This document shows, in pieces, positions 17,170-25,656 of a DNA stretch of 58,054 nucleotides. Position 1 is the stretch's first letter, and each line of letters opens with the position of its first letter. The stretch is from an uncultured Alistipes sp. (GTDB taxonomy: Bacteria > Bacteroidota > Bacteroidia > Bacteroidales > Rikenellaceae), in contig CAJMKE010000015.1 of NCBI GenBank assembly GCA_905213895.1, positions 1-58,054 of the forward strand, written 5' to 3'. The notes beneath the pieces were generated by a model that did no database searches, was not told the DNA's origin, and saw nothing but the letters and a program-made list of their open reading frames with translations. A program made the position numbers and the translations under genes.

Positions 17170-18384
17170 CTACCCGTAAATAGCCGAAGCAAGAATGGAG
17201 AGCGGATGCTCGACCTTCTTCGAAGTGGACATCTCTATCTGCCACTTGCAGGTCTCGCAGTCCGTCGCGACGAGGTCGCAGCCCGAAGCCTCGATTTTGC
17301 GGAAAAGGCTCTCGCCTATCGCCTGCGAGGTCTCGTAGTTCTCCTTTTTGAAGCCGTAGGTACCCGCGATACCGCAGCACTGCGAATCGAGTACCGTCAG
17401 TTCGACCGACGGAATCATCTTCAACAGTTCTATCGAGTAGTACGACCAGCCGAGTTTCTCCATGTGACACGGAGTGTGGTATGCGACGCGGATTTTCGGC
17501 GCATCTTTGCGGAAACGCAGTTTCGCTTCGCCCGACTGCAACAGTCGATAGACATATCGCGTCGCGAGTTCTATATTGTCGCGCACGTCGGCATTGTCGA
17601 TGCCGAGCAGGTGCGGATATTCGTCGCGCAGAGTGAACGTACACGTGGACGAGGTCGCGAGAACCGGCATACCCTGCTCGCCCGCAGCCTTGCGAATCGA
17701 AGCGACATTGACTTTCGCCTGACGTTTAGCCTGATTGATGAATCCGTTGGAAATCAGGGCGACGCCGCAGCACTTCTCCTTTTCGAGCAACTGCACGCCG
17801 ATACCCAAAGCATTCATCACCTTGACGAAATCCTTGCCCAGAGCGGGATTGTTGTAGTTCACGTAGCAGCCGTGGAAGAAACTTACCTGCTTCGGGAACG
17901 CCGCTTGCGCCTCGCGCTGCTTCTTCATCCAGCCCTCGAACGTACCCTGCGAATATTTCGGGAACGTGCGGCGGTGGTCGATTTTCAGCACGGCGTCCAT
18001 AGCCGCCTTGACTGGTTTCAGACCGACGGTAGCGTTCACGACAGGTGCCATCGTCGTAGAAATCGAGCCGACGAGGTCGGTATTCGCCAATGCGAACTCG
18101 CGAAGACCGGGTTTCTTCTTGCTGAACTTGATGCGGGCGGACTGGATTATGTCGCCGATACGCACGTTCGACGGACATGCCACCTCGCAACGCTTGCAGT
18201 TGAGACAGTATTTCAACGCTTCGTCGTAGAACTCGGGACGTTTCAGCCGCAGGCGTTCGCCGTCGGGACCCGACTGCTTCGGACCCGGATAGAGCGGATT
18301 TACAGCCGCAACAGGGCAGTAGACCGTGCAGACCGTGCATTTGATGCACTGTTCGAAATTGTTTACGCTGTTTTCAGTCATCAT
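17170..18384 (-). CDS. glpC: Anaerobic glycerol-3-phosphate dehydrogenase subunit C
   Basis: Membrane-associated iron-sulfur subunit that passes electrons from GlpA/GlpB to menaquinone. 404 aa. Two 4Fe-4S motifs at the N-terminus (CIKCTVCTVYCP at about residue 13 and CLNCKRCEVACP at about 58) and two CCG domains (KEKCCGVALISNG near 215 and DSQCCGIAGTYGF near 345, plus CETCKW near the end) give the standard GlpC layout. Last gene of the operon, 12 nt after glpB, followed by a terminator at 17113-17141. Confidence 0.95.
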   Translation of the reverse strand: MMTENSVNNFEQCIKCTVCTVYCPVAAVNPLYPGPKQSGPDGERLRLKRPEFYDEALKYCLNCKRCEVACPSNVRIGDIIQSARIKFSKKKPGLREFALANTDLVGSISTTMAPVVNATVGLKPVKAAMDAVLKIDHRRTFPKYSQGTFEGWMKKQREAQAAFPKQVSFFHGCYVNYNNPALGKDFVKVMNALGIGVQLLEKEKCCGVALISNGFINQAKRQAKVNVASIRKAAGEQGMPVLATSSTCTFTLRDEYPHLLGIDNADVRDNIELATRYVYRLLQSGEAKLRFRKDAPKIRVAYHTPCHMEKLGWSYYSIELLKMIPSVELTVLDSQCCGIAGTYGFKKENYETSQAIGESLFRKIEASGCDLVATDCETCKWQIEMSTSKKVEHPLSILASAIYG

Positions 18385-18396
18385 ATCTTATCACTG

Positions 18397-19653
18397 CTAC
18401 TTTTTCAAAATACAATCGGCGACCGCAAGTGCCGTGAGCATCGATACGCCCGCGCCGCAACCCTCCTTGACCGGGTTGAAGCCCGCAAGTCCCGCACCTG
18501 CGACATAGAGGTTGGCTACCGCCTTTCCGCCGCGCAGACCATGCAGGCTGCCGTCGGTCGCCACGCCGAACTTCTCGAACGGCTGGGATGCGAACAGGTC
18601 GCGGTCGTACCACTCGCCGCGGTCGGCAGGGCAGACGACGTCCAGTCCGAACAGAGGTTCGCGGATGCCGTCGCGGTCGGCAACGAGCCCGCGGCTGAAA
18701 TAACTTCCCGTCGCGAGGACGTAGTTGTCGGCTTCGAATGCGACATCGCCGTGGTTGGCTGTGCGGACGGCAGTTATACGCCCGTCCTTTTCGTCATAGC
18801 CGACAGCCGTATCGCCGAGGAAATAGACGCCGCCCAGACGCTCGAACGTTCTGCGCAGGGCGATTTGCATGTGGATACCGGGTACAGACGGCGGCAATGT
18901 CGCAACGACAGCCACCTGACGTCCGACACGCTCGGTAAGGTAACGCACGCCGTCGCAGCGGTCGATGCCGAGTATCGCCGGCACGAGAACCGCTTCGGCA
19001 TCGCCGACCTCGGAGGCGATGATGTTCGCCAGTTCGACGATATTCTCCTCGCGGTCGAAGATGCGCGCGATATTCGCCGAACGCATCTCGCTCGGATTGC
19101 GGCGGATATTCTCCAACGCAGGCAGGTTGAACGTATGCAGGGTACACTGCGTGCCTATCTTGCGCAGTTCGTCGGCGATGAACTGCGAATAGAAATCGAG
19201 GAATCCCTCGGCGTTGAACAGAGCCACTTTGCTCCACGGCAATTTGTCGGCAGCGTCGCTGCGGACGTAGCCGTCCATGGTAAGCCATGCGGGTTTGAGA
19301 GTACCCATAGGCGTCAGGCGGTAGTGGTTATTTGCCGCCGAACCGCTCACCTTGCCGCCCGCCTCGCCAATCAGTTGCGCAGCCTCGTCGGCGAGTGCCG
19401 CGAAACGCTCCGCACCTATTTTGGCATAAGGATGCTCGGGCGACTGTTCCGCGAGGGTCTTCACCGCTTCGGCAGGATTCTCCACTGCCGTGCCGTCGGG
19501 CAATGCCGCGAGCAGGTCGAGCGAACCCGACGAAAAGTGCAGCGCACTCTGACCCGACGAAATGACGGCGCAGCGTTGTCCCGCCTTCGCCAGCCGCAGA
19601 CCGCACATAAGTCCAGACAGACCGCCGCCTATTATTACACTATCGAATTTCAT
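18397..19653 (-). CDS. glpB: Anaerobic glycerol-3-phosphate dehydrogenase subunit B
   Basis: FAD/NAD-fold flavoprotein subunit of the three-part anaerobic enzyme that oxidises sn-glycerol-3-phosphate to dihydroxyacetone phosphate. 418 aa, normal size. The dinucleotide-binding VIIGGGLSGLMCGLRLAKAG lies at about residues 6-24, and the second FAD contact at the C-terminus in LYVAGAGLAGFNPVKEGCGAGVSM. It starts 3 nt after glpA and ends 12 nt before glpC. Confidence 0.95.
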   Translation of the reverse strand: MKFDSVIIGGGLSGLMCGLRLAKAGQRCAVISSGQSALHFSSGSLDLLAALPDGTAVENPAEAVKTLAEQSPEHPYAKIGAERFAALADEAAQLIGEAGGKVSGSAANNHYRLTPMGTLKPAWLTMDGYVRSDAADKLPWSKVALFNAEGFLDFYSQFIADELRKIGTQCTLHTFNLPALENIRRNPSEMRSANIARIFDREENIVELANIIASEVGDAEAVLVPAILGIDRCDGVRYLTERVGRQVAVVATLPPSVPGIHMQIALRRTFERLGGVYFLGDTAVGYDEKDGRITAVRTANHGDVAFEADNYVLATGSYFSRGLVADRDGIREPLFGLDVVCPADRGEWYDRDLFASQPFEKFGVATDGSLHGLRGGKAVANLYVAGAGLAGFNPVKEGCGAGVSMLTALAVADCILKK

Positions 19654-19656
19654 ATC

Positions 19657-21264
19657 CTATTCCGTTTTTTTACTTGTTAAACCGCATACACCGTCGTAGA
19701 GCCACATCGTGAACTCGCTTTCGCGCAGCGTATCGCCCCATGCGACCGGAGCCATACCCTTCCAGCGTTCGTTGAGGAAGTCGGTCAAATCCTCTTTCGC
19801 GCGGCGGGTACAATACCTGCCCTTTTCAGCCATAAGCCCCGCGGCACGGCAGGCACACAACTCGCCCTGACACGTTCCCATGCCGACACGGGTACGGCGG
19901 CGCAGGTCTACGAGGTTGTTCACGTCGAGAGCGTTGATTGCATACTCCACCTCGCCGGCAGACACCTCCTCGCACTCGCAGACGAGCGAACGCTGAGCCG
20001 GAGTCTCGGCAGCGACGCGCTCCGCCATGTCGCCGTGGCGATAGATGGACGATTCGCGCTGCATGGCAGGTATGGAGATGAGTTTGCGCGAAACCTTCTC
20101 CTCCTCGCGCGAACCGGGGAGTTTCTCCTCGGCGGTAACGCTCTTGGCTGACAGATTGAGTTTTTTGCAGATAAGGTCGGTAGTCCACTCGCCCATCAGA
20201 CGGTAGGTCATCAGTTTACCGCCCGTAATGGTGATGAAGCCCTCGATGCCGTCGCGCTTGGCGTGGTCGAGAACCACGATGCCGCGGCTGACGCTCCGAC
20301 CGCTCGGGTCGTCGTCCGAAGCAACTAACGGACGTACGCCCGCGTATGCACGCAGTATGCGGGTATGCTCCAACGACGGAGCGAGTTTCATACCCTCGCG
20401 CAGCAGCAAATCGACCTCGTCCGCCGTAACGTACATATTGTCGCACTCCTCGAACGGGACCTTGCTCGACGTCGTGCCGATAAGGCAGATGGTGTCGCCC
20501 GGCACGAGGATGTCGGCGTCCGCAGGCTTGCGGCAGCGGTTGATTACTATGTTGTTCACACGGTGTCCGAAGATAAGCAATGCGCCCTTCGCCGGAAGCA
20601 TGTTCACGGTAACGCCAGCCTTCTTGGCGATTTCGTGTCCCCAGATGCCGCCCGCATTGACGACTATCTGCGCGCGGTACTCGGTCTTCTCGCCCGTCTT
20701 GCGGTCAAGAACCTTCACGCCGACAATTCTGTCCTGCTCGCGGATAAGGTCAAGCACCTCGTGATATGTCAGCACCTCCGCGCCGTGAGCCTTGGCGTCG
20801 AGGATGTTGGCGGCAGTCAGCCGGAACGGGTCTACCGAGCCGTCAGGAACGCGCACGGCACCAATCATCGCCGGATTGGCGGACGGTTCGAGCAGCAGAG
20901 CCTCCTTGGGGTCGATGATGTCGGCACGGATTCCCGCGGCGCGGCACGCATCGACGAACTTCGCCTGGAATTCGAGACCGTCCTCGGGCAGCGAGATGAA
21001 CAGACCGTCCGTCTCATCGACGCAGTGGGACGCAATGCGGCGCAGAATCATATTCTCGCGGATGCACTCCTCGGCGGACTCGCGGTCGGTAACGGCATAG
21101 CGCGCACCGCTGTGGAGTAGACCGTGGTTGCGTCCCGTGGCACCCGTGGCGATGTCGAACCGTTCGAGCAGCAGGGCGCGTATACCGCGTAGCGCGCAGT
21201 CGCGTGCCACACCGGCTCCCGTCGCACCGCCGCCGATAATAATCACATCGAATTGCTTTGTCAT
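19657..21264 (-). CDS. glpA: Anaerobic glycerol-3-phosphate dehydrogenase subunit A
   Basis: Catalytic FAD subunit. 535 aa from the ATG complementary to 21262-21264 (MTKQFDVIIIGGGATGAGVARD); an in-frame ATG 27 nt upstream would leave almost no leader behind the -7 box at 21301-21308. The FAD GxGxxG motif is at about residues 10-15. The C-terminal region has a BFD-like [2Fe-2S] domain with CECEEV (about 415) and CQGELCACRA (about 460), typical of GlpA as opposed to aerobic GlpD. First gene of glpABC. No glpK or glpF is nearby, so glycerol-3-phosphate supply must come from elsewhere. Confidence 0.95.
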   Translation of the reverse strand: MTKQFDVIIIGGGATGAGVARDCALRGIRALLLERFDIATGATGRNHGLLHSGARYAVTDRESAEECIRENMILRRIASHCVDETDGLFISLPEDGLEFQAKFVDACRAAGIRADIIDPKEALLLEPSANPAMIGAVRVPDGSVDPFRLTAANILDAKAHGAEVLTYHEVLDLIREQDRIVGVKVLDRKTGEKTEYRAQIVVNAGGIWGHEIAKKAGVTVNMLPAKGALLIFGHRVNNIVINRCRKPADADILVPGDTICLIGTTSSKVPFEECDNMYVTADEVDLLLREGMKLAPSLEHTRILRAYAGVRPLVASDDDPSGRSVSRGIVVLDHAKRDGIEGFITITGGKLMTYRLMGEWTTDLICKKLNLSAKSVTAEEKLPGSREEEKVSRKLISIPAMQRESSIYRHGDMAERVAAETPAQRSLVCECEEVSAGEVEYAINALDVNNLVDLRRRTRVGMGTCQGELCACRAAGLMAEKGRYCTRRAKEDLTDFLNERWKGMAPVAWGDTLRESEFTMWLYDGVCGLTSKKTE

Positions 21265-21300
21265 AGTATGATTGTTTTCGTTTAATCGCATTTACGGATA

Positions 21301-21308
21301 CAAAATTA
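21301..21308 (-). promoter_or_regulatory. -7 box upstream of glpABC
   Basis: TAATTTTG on the minus strand, 37 nt before the chosen glpA start. No TTTG at the usual -33 distance, which may mean activator dependence. Confidence 0.45.
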
Positions 21309-21400
21309 TAATAAATAAAGCAATTTATTGCGACTTTGCGAGAAATTTTTCGCCAAACGACAACAAAAAGGAAAGAAAACGAAACACGAAAGGAAAGTTT

Positions 21401-21440
21401 CGGCAGGGAGGGGGGGGGCAGGGAGGGGGAGAAAGGGTGT
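21401..21440. other. G-rich purine tract with a G9 run in the glpA-fructokinase gap
   Basis: The 445-nt gap 21265-21709 holds the glpA promoter, this strongly G/A-biased stretch (G9 run at about 21410-21418, more runs to about 21510), repeat A8 and the fructokinase terminator. I see no gene in it. Confidence 0.5.
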
Positions 21441-21509
21441 AGCGGGGAGGTGCGGGAGCGCGACGGGGATGATGTAGCGGGGAAGGGCGGCGGAGAAGGG
21501 CAGCAGGCT

Positions 21510-21552
21510 CTAAGGACTTTAAAGACTTTAAGGACCTTAAAGTCCTTAGGGA
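21510..21552. repeat. 9-nt-period TTAA repeat, copy A8
   Basis: CTAAGGACT / TTAAAGACT / TTAAGGACC / TTAAAGTCC / TTAGGGAAA in phase, in the gap upstream of glpA. Confidence 0.7.
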
Positions 21553-21651
21553 AATTAGCCGCGGAAGGAGCGGGAAGCGAAGCCGCAAGAGGTGGCGGGA
21601 AGCAAAGTCGCGTGGAAGGGCGAGAGTAGCGGAAAACGGCAGTGCCTCTAA

Positions 21652-21688
21652 AAAAGAAAACCGTCCCGACCATTCAAGGTCGGGACGG
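21652..21688 (-). terminator. Terminator of the fructokinase gene
   Basis: Minus-strand hairpin CCGTCCCGACC / GGTCGGGACGG with loop TTGAAT, followed by a T-rich run (complement of 21652-21660). Confidence 0.85.
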
Positions 21689-21709
21689 AGAAGCAATACC
21701 CAAATAATC

Positions 21710-22585
21710 TTATGCTTTCATTCCGGCGAGCGGAGCGATTGCCCCGTTGCACGTACACACGTAAGCGGCGACATCGACGGCGCGGCGGTGAGCCTCCGCG
21801 AGCGGACGCCCCTGCAACAGCATCGACACGAAAGTCGCCGTGAACGAATCGCCAGCACCGACCGTATCAGCCACGGTTACCTTCGGTGTGGCGACATACG
21901 AGCGGCTTCCGTCAGCACCCAGAATAAGGCTGCCGACAGCACCCATGGTATATACGACATATCGCAGCGAGAAACGCTCCAAGAGTTGCCGCAACTGCGT
22001 CTCGTCGTCGCCCGAGAACGAATACATCGGCGCAAGCAACTTCAACTCGTCGTCGTTGAGTTTCAGTACCGTGGCGCGTTCCAACGATGCGGCGAGAGTG
22101 GGTTCGTCATAGTAGTTCTGACGCAGGTTGATGTCGAACACCTTCAAGGCGTCGCTGCGGACGGCATCCACGATAGCGAGGATTGTCCTGCGCGAGACGT
22201 CGCTGCGCTGCGCGAGCGAACCCCAGCATACGGCATCCGCGCCGGCTGCCAGAGCGAGCGTAGCCTCGTCGGTGGCGATATTGTCCCACGCCACGTTCTC
22301 GTAGATGTCGTAGGTCGGCACGCCCTTGTCGTCGAGCGTTACGCCGACGCTGCCCGTCGGGAATGCGTTGCGCTGCAAATAGTCGGCATTCAGACCGAGC
22401 GAGACGAACTTCGCAAGGAGTTCGTCGCCCGAAGCGTCGCTGCCTATCGCGCTCACGGCATATCCCTCGCAGCCCGACTGATTGACATAATGGGTGAAGT
22501 TGACGGGTGCGCCGCCTATCCGTTTGCCGGCAGGCAGCACATCCCACAACAGTTCGCCTATGCCTATTACCTTTTTCGGGTTCAT
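21710..22585 (-). CDS. PfkB-family carbohydrate kinase, probably fructokinase
   Basis: 291 aa from the ATG complementary to 22583-22585 (MNPKKVIGIGELLWDVLP); a longer frame would need TTG and overlaps the upstream stop. IGGAPVNFTHYVNQSG (about 24-39) is the N-terminal sugar-binding signature of fructokinases, and ADTVGAGDSFTATFVSMLLQG (about 235-255) is the PfkB C-terminal motif with the catalytic aspartate in GAGDS. It likely phosphorylates fructose or a related ketose with ATP in the cytoplasm. The alcohol dehydrogenase upstream (4-nt gap) could make the ketose from a polyol, so the pair may form a small polyol pathway; that is inference. Confidence 0.9.
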   Translation of the reverse strand: MNPKKVIGIGELLWDVLPAGKRIGGAPVNFTHYVNQSGCEGYAVSAIGSDASGDELLAKFVSLGLNADYLQRNAFPTGSVGVTLDDKGVPTYDIYENVAWDNIATDEATLALAAGADAVCWGSLAQRSDVSRRTILAIVDAVRSDALKVFDINLRQNYYDEPTLAASLERATVLKLNDDELKLLAPMYSFSGDDETQLRQLLERFSLRYVVYTMGAVGSLILGADGSRSYVATPKVTVADTVGAGDSFTATFVSMLLQGRPLAEAHRRAVDVAAYVCTCNGAIAPLAGMKA

Positions 22586-22589
22586 AAGC

Positions 22590-23618
22590 CTACAAGTCAA
22601 TCATTACTTTCATGCACGTTTCGCGGTTGGCGTCGATGAACTTGTACGCTTCATCGTACTGCTCGAACGGGAAACGGTTGGAGATGAGCGGTTGCAGGAC
22701 GATGCGACCCGCCTCTATCTCCTCAACGGCTTTCAGGTAGTCCTCGTGGCGGTACATCATCGAACCTATGAGGTTCAGTTCGTGTTCGCCGAGGTAGAAC
22801 ATGCTGATTGCAGGGTCTTTGGCATGGACACCGACGATAATCACGTCGCCGCCCTTCTCGATAAGTTCCATAAGCGAGCGTACCGAAACCTCGACGCCCG
22901 CTACCTCGAAACCGACGCTGAAACCTTCGTCGCCGAAGATTTCGTTCAACGCCTCACCGAGATTCCGCTTGGCGACATTCACCGTATATTCGATACCGCA
23001 CTCACGAGCCTTGGCGAGACGCAGGTCGCTCACGTCGGTAATCACGACGCGTTTCGCGCCGCGAGCCTTGGCGAACTGGGCGATAAGGTTGCCGATGGTT
23101 CCCGCACCCGACACCACGACGTTGCGACCGACCAAATCGTGCGGACGCGACGAGGCGTGTGCGCCGACGGCAACCGGCTCTACCATGGCGGCATATTCGA
23201 GCGGCATGTCGTCCGGAATGCGCACCACGCGGTCCTCCGTAACGACGAACAGGTCCTGCGCCGCGCCGTCAGCCTGAAATGCCTGCACGCGCAGGTTCTG
23301 GCAGACGTTATACTGTCCGCGGCGGCAAGGTCCGCACTTGCCGCAGACCAGTTGCGGGCGGGCTGTCGCCTTGTCGCCGACCTTGACGGTCTTCACGTCG
23401 CTGCCGACGGCGACCACGATGCCCGAATACTCGTGTCCCTGCACCACTGGATAGAAAGTGGCGGGATGCTGACCGTGGTAGGAGTGGATTTCCGAACCGC
23501 AGATGCCGATATGCTTTACGTTTATCAATATTTCGTCCGGTTTCAGATCGGCGGCTTTCGGGTCGGCGACCTCACGGAATTCAAGCACCTTAGGTGCTGT
23601 CAATACTACTTGTCTCAT
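22590..23618 (-). CDS. Zinc-dependent medium-chain alcohol/polyol dehydrogenase
   Basis: 342 aa, size typical of sorbitol and threonine dehydrogenases. Catalytic zinc ligands are seen in GICGSEIHSYHG (Cys at about residue 39) and GHEYSG (about 64); the structural-zinc cysteines CGKCGPCRRGQYNVC (about 93-107) are all present; the cofactor-binding GAGTIGNLIAQFAKARGAKRVVITD (about 168-190) fits NAD. Upstream of and coupled to the fructokinase. The substrate is probably a sugar alcohol; sorbitol is a guess from the kinase partner. Confidence 0.88.
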   Translation of the reverse strand: MRQVVLTAPKVLEFREVADPKAADLKPDEILINVKHIGICGSEIHSYHGQHPATFYPVVQGHEYSGIVVAVGSDVKTVKVGDKATARPQLVCGKCGPCRRGQYNVCQNLRVQAFQADGAAQDLFVVTEDRVVRIPDDMPLEYAAMVEPVAVGAHASSRPHDLVGRNVVVSGAGTIGNLIAQFAKARGAKRVVITDVSDLRLAKARECGIEYTVNVAKRNLGEALNEIFGDEGFSVGFEVAGVEVSVRSLMELIEKGGDVIIVGVHAKDPAISMFYLGEHELNLIGSMMYRHEDYLKAVEEIEAGRIVLQPLISNRFPFEQYDEAYKFIDANRETCMKVMIDL

Positions 23619-23638
23619 AAAAACAACATTTTTTGAGA

Positions 23639-23668
23639 GTCCTTAAAGTCTTTAAGGTCGTTAAGAAA
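23639..23668. repeat. 9-nt-period TTAA repeat, copy A9
   Basis: Short copy CCTTAAAGT / CTTTAAGGT / CGTTAAGAA, upstream of the alcohol dehydrogenase. Confidence 0.6.
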
Positions 23669-23704
23669 CTATTCGATAACAATCTTTGCAAGAGATTTTC
23701 GAGG

Positions 23705-23769
23705 AGATTCGGCGTTAAGCCCGACGGCTGATACAGGAGCGTATCAGCCGAGGGAGCGACGCCGAATCT
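23705..23769. repeat. Long imperfect inverted repeat, two-tier stem
   Basis: Outer arms AGATTCGGCGT / ACGCCGAATCT (11 bp, perfect) and inner arms CGGCTGATAC / GTATCAGCCG (10 bp, perfect) separated by 7-9-nt internal loops, apical loop AGGAGC. It sits between the first FAD oxidoreductase and the alcohol dehydrogenase. It has no T-tract on either side, so it is not a typical terminator. Confidence 0.8.
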
Positions 23770-23789
23770 ACCGAAAAGAGTTGCAAAGA

Positions 23790-25607
23790 CTATCTGTCCT
23801 CTGCCTGATGACCGGTACGGTCCACCTGATGATAGAACTGCGTGTACGGAACGTCGGTGCGACCCGTACCCTTGCGCATCAGAGCCTTCAAATCCTCGAA
23901 ATAGGTCGTGTAGACGTCGCGCGGCATAGCGTCATGCTCGGCGCAGACCTTGGCAGCCATGCCGACGACCTCGCCGATAAGACCGCAGGTACGCATCACG
24001 CGGGTCGAGCCGAGCGCGATGTGGGTAACCGAGATGTTGCGTCCCGCCATGAACATGTTCTTTACGTCCTTCGAGTAGAAGCAGCGGTAAGGCAGCGCAT
24101 AGAAGTCGATTGGCGTCAGCACGCCGTAGGAGAGCCATTCGGCGTTAGGATAATCCTTGGTGTTCTTCTCCATAGGATAGTGCTGGTCGATACGCCATGT
24201 GGTAGTACACGTCTCGTCCTCGTGGCGGATAGGGCGCGTCAAATCCTGTTCGCGCAGGATGTAGTCGCCCATCACGCGGCGCGACTCGCGCTTGCCCGAC
24301 ACATGCGAAACCCATGTGAGGTGGGTACACTGCCAATCCTCCTTCTTGGAGTAGCGGTTCTTGCAGTAGGAGAACGTCGAGTAGGCTACGTACATTCCGT
24401 AGTCGCGAATCTTCTCGGCATCGGCGACCTGGTCGTCCATCATGCCGACCTCCCAATACCAGTTGGCGCGGTGTACCGGCTCTACCGTATACTCGTCGAG
24501 TTTCAGACCCCAGTCGAGCGAATCGGGGAACGTGCAAGGGGTGTTCCAGTCCTCGCAATACCACTCGATGGACACGCCCATCGTCATGTCGTCCGCCTTC
24601 TCCGGAGCAAGACGCTCGTCGAACTCCGAACGCGCCTCGCGACCCATGCGGCACTCGGCACCAGCCATGACGGCGAGGTGGGCGTCGCCCGTACAGTCGG
24701 AGAAGTACTTGCCCGAAATCTTTATGCGGTTCTGCTTGGTAGCCTCCTGCGCAACGACCGAAGCGATTGCGTCGCCCGACTTCTCGACCGAGATTACCGT
24801 GTAGCCGAGGAACAGCGAGATGTTCTCCTCAGCCTCGACAACGCGCAGTTTCTTGTCGTCCTGATAGTGGTGCGCACCGCGGGCGTTGCCGATACGGTCG
24901 GGACCGATTTCGTTGAGCAGGTATCCGAGCGACGGATAAGGGTCGACGTTAATCTGTCCGCCCAGTCCTACGCGGACTTCCGACGAGTTGTTGCCGCCCA
25001 GTACGTAACGGTCTTGGATGAGAGCGACTTTCAGACCCAGACGCGATGCCGCGAGGGCTGCGCAGATACCCGAGATACCGCCGCCTACGACAACGAAGTC
25101 GAACGAGCCGCGGTCCTCAGGCTTGTTCTCGCCGAGCAGGGCGGTGCGGAGCGCGAAATAGGTTTCGAGCGAATCGTCGGGCATTTCGTCGGTCTTGGTG
25201 AGGATAATCGCGTCGCAGCGTGCGTCGAAGCCTGCGAGGTCGTGCAGGGCGACGGTGTGGCGACCCTTTTTGAGCGAGAACCTGCTGCCCTTCTGCCAGT
25301 ACCAGTTCACCTTGTCCGTTCCGAAGACGGTTTCGTCGGCAGTGCCGTCCACGAGTACCTGGAAGATACCCGGCGTAGGTCCGTCAGACCAGTGCTTCGT
25401 CCAGTTCTTGGTGCGGACGAGAAGCGTATACTCGCCGTCCTCGGGAATCTCGACGGTCGTCGCCGCATCCTTTGCGAGCGGAGTACCCAGACCGTGAGCC
25501 ATCAGATAGGACGAACCCATCTGCAATACGAACTGCTGTTCGACGAGCCAGTCGCCGTGGTCGGCGAAGGTCGTTGCCAACGCCATAACCGAATTTTGAG
25601 AATTCAT
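23790..25607 (-). CDS. FAD-dependent oxidoreductase (paralogue 1) with N-terminal beta domain
   Basis: 605 aa. Residues about 50-140 form a carbohydrate-binding-like beta domain (VEIPEDGEYTLLVRTKNWTKHW...FQVLVDG...GRHTVALHDL); then an FAD domain with VVVGGGISGICAALAASRLG (about 172-191) and LGGNNSSEVRVGLGGQI, and a C-terminal FMAGRNISVTHIALGSTRVMRTCGLIGEVVGMAA that completes the FAD site. This is the FAD_oxidored type of protein found in Bacteroidetes sugar-use regions. No signal peptide that I can trust. Last gene of the lacI-FAD-FAD unit, 49 nt after its paralogue. Substrate unknown; a sugar or glycoside is plausible. Confidence 0.82.
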   Translation of the reverse strand: MNSQNSVMALATTFADHGDWLVEQQFVLQMGSSYLMAHGLGTPLAKDAATTVEIPEDGEYTLLVRTKNWTKHWSDGPTPGIFQVLVDGTADETVFGTDKVNWYWQKGSRFSLKKGRHTVALHDLAGFDARCDAIILTKTDEMPDDSLETYFALRTALLGENKPEDRGSFDFVVVGGGISGICAALAASRLGLKVALIQDRYVLGGNNSSEVRVGLGGQINVDPYPSLGYLLNEIGPDRIGNARGAHHYQDDKKLRVVEAEENISLFLGYTVISVEKSGDAIASVVAQEATKQNRIKISGKYFSDCTGDAHLAVMAGAECRMGREARSEFDERLAPEKADDMTMGVSIEWYCEDWNTPCTFPDSLDWGLKLDEYTVEPVHRANWYWEVGMMDDQVADAEKIRDYGMYVAYSTFSYCKNRYSKKEDWQCTHLTWVSHVSGKRESRRVMGDYILREQDLTRPIRHEDETCTTTWRIDQHYPMEKNTKDYPNAEWLSYGVLTPIDFYALPYRCFYSKDVKNMFMAGRNISVTHIALGSTRVMRTCGLIGEVVGMAAKVCAEHDAMPRDVYTTYFEDLKALMRKGTGRTDVPYTQFYHQVDRTGHQAEDR

Positions 25608-25656
25608 GTCGTTTAGAAATTATTAAAGTTATACTGTTTTCCGTTGTATGTTCCGT

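Noticed and set aside
17167..19680. An 837-codon plus-strand frame opposite glpC and glpB
   Set aside because: Same cause as above: it mirrors the codon pattern of the minus-strand genes, spans two of them, and its product has no recognisable feature.
21014..21696. Minus-strand frames upstream of glpA with Pro/Ser-rich products
   Set aside because: They arise from the G-rich tract and repeat A8; no start signal or family, and they overlap the promoter of glpA.
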